Position numbers and translations under genes: made by a program. Source: an uncultured delta proteobacterium (GTDB taxonomy: Bacteria > Desulfobacterota > Syntrophorhabdia > Syntrophorhabdales > Syntrophorhabdaceae). Taken from it: a stretch of DNA of 22,425 bases. Position 1 is the stretch's first letter. Each line of letters begins with the position of its first letter. This document shows, in pieces, positions 22,377-22,425 of this stretch. The stretch lies in NCBI GenBank assembly GCA_903872255.1, contig CAIQJW010000195.1:1-22425 (forward strand). The letters are read 5' to 3'. Below the pieces are notes generated by a model. It was not told the DNA's origin. It saw only the letters and a program-made list of their open reading frames with translations, and did no database searches.

Positions 22377-22425
22377 AGATATCGGCTCGGACAACGGCAA
22401 GCAGAGCGTTCTTACCACTCCTGTA

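Overview
The window is about 22.4 kb of moderately GC-rich bacterial DNA. It has ordinary Shine-Dalgarno sites, sigma-70-type promoters and tightly packed genes, almost all on the plus strand. The dominance of iron-sulfur flavoenzymes, the two Nfn-type transhydrogenase modules and the [FeFe]-hydrogenase-like sensor point to an anaerobe. The HD-GYP protein at the left edge and the intergenic repeats are reminiscent of Desulfobacterota, Nitrospirota or Omnitrophota. That placement is inference; no rRNA or other taxonomic marker is present.

Left third (1-6775), housekeeping. A truncated HD-GYP gene on the minus strand (1-391) diverges from a four-gene plus-strand run: purE, a P1/S58-family autoproteolytic hydrolase, a sirtuin deacylase and a mannose-1-phosphate guanylyltransferase. 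Then come comM (yifB), with a promoter overlapping its stop codon, and a YchF-related P-loop protein whose G3 and G4 motifs have eroded.

Middle (6776-13916), redox operon. A 355-bp leader holds heptamer repeats, inverted repeats and a good sigma-70 promoter (6949-6978). It feeds five consecutive overlapping genes: NuoE-like, NuoF-like, NuoG-like, NfnA-like and NfnB-like subunits. No H-cluster subunit or molybdenum active site is encoded here. I read this as a soluble electron-bifurcating or -confurcating complex joining an NADH-oxidising NuoEFG module to an NADP/ferredoxin NfnAB module. The nearest known idea is the Sporomusa-type Nfn, but this is a five-subunit version.

13917-14514 is a non-coding patch. 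It holds a striking cloverleaf-like element bounded by 16-bp inverted repeats, in-phase heptamer repeats, and a 160-bp MITE-like element.

Right third (14515-22299), redox sensing and a second Nfn. A flavin-reductase-like protein and a NapH/CcoG-like membrane ferredoxin come first. From a new promoter (15873-15901) follow a histidine kinase with an N-terminal ferredoxin plus [FeFe]-hydrogenase-like domain, a single-domain response regulator, a receiver-PAS-kinase hybrid, and a fused NfnA-NfnB protein ending in a strong terminator (22271-22299). The likely logic is that the hydrogenase-derived sensor reads H2 or redox state and passes phosphate through the receivers, while the fused and split Nfn enzymes balance NADH, NADPH and ferredoxin. 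The last ~50 bp contain a promoter and the leader of an unseen downstream transcript. I found no tRNA, rRNA, CRISPR array, transposase or phage gene.
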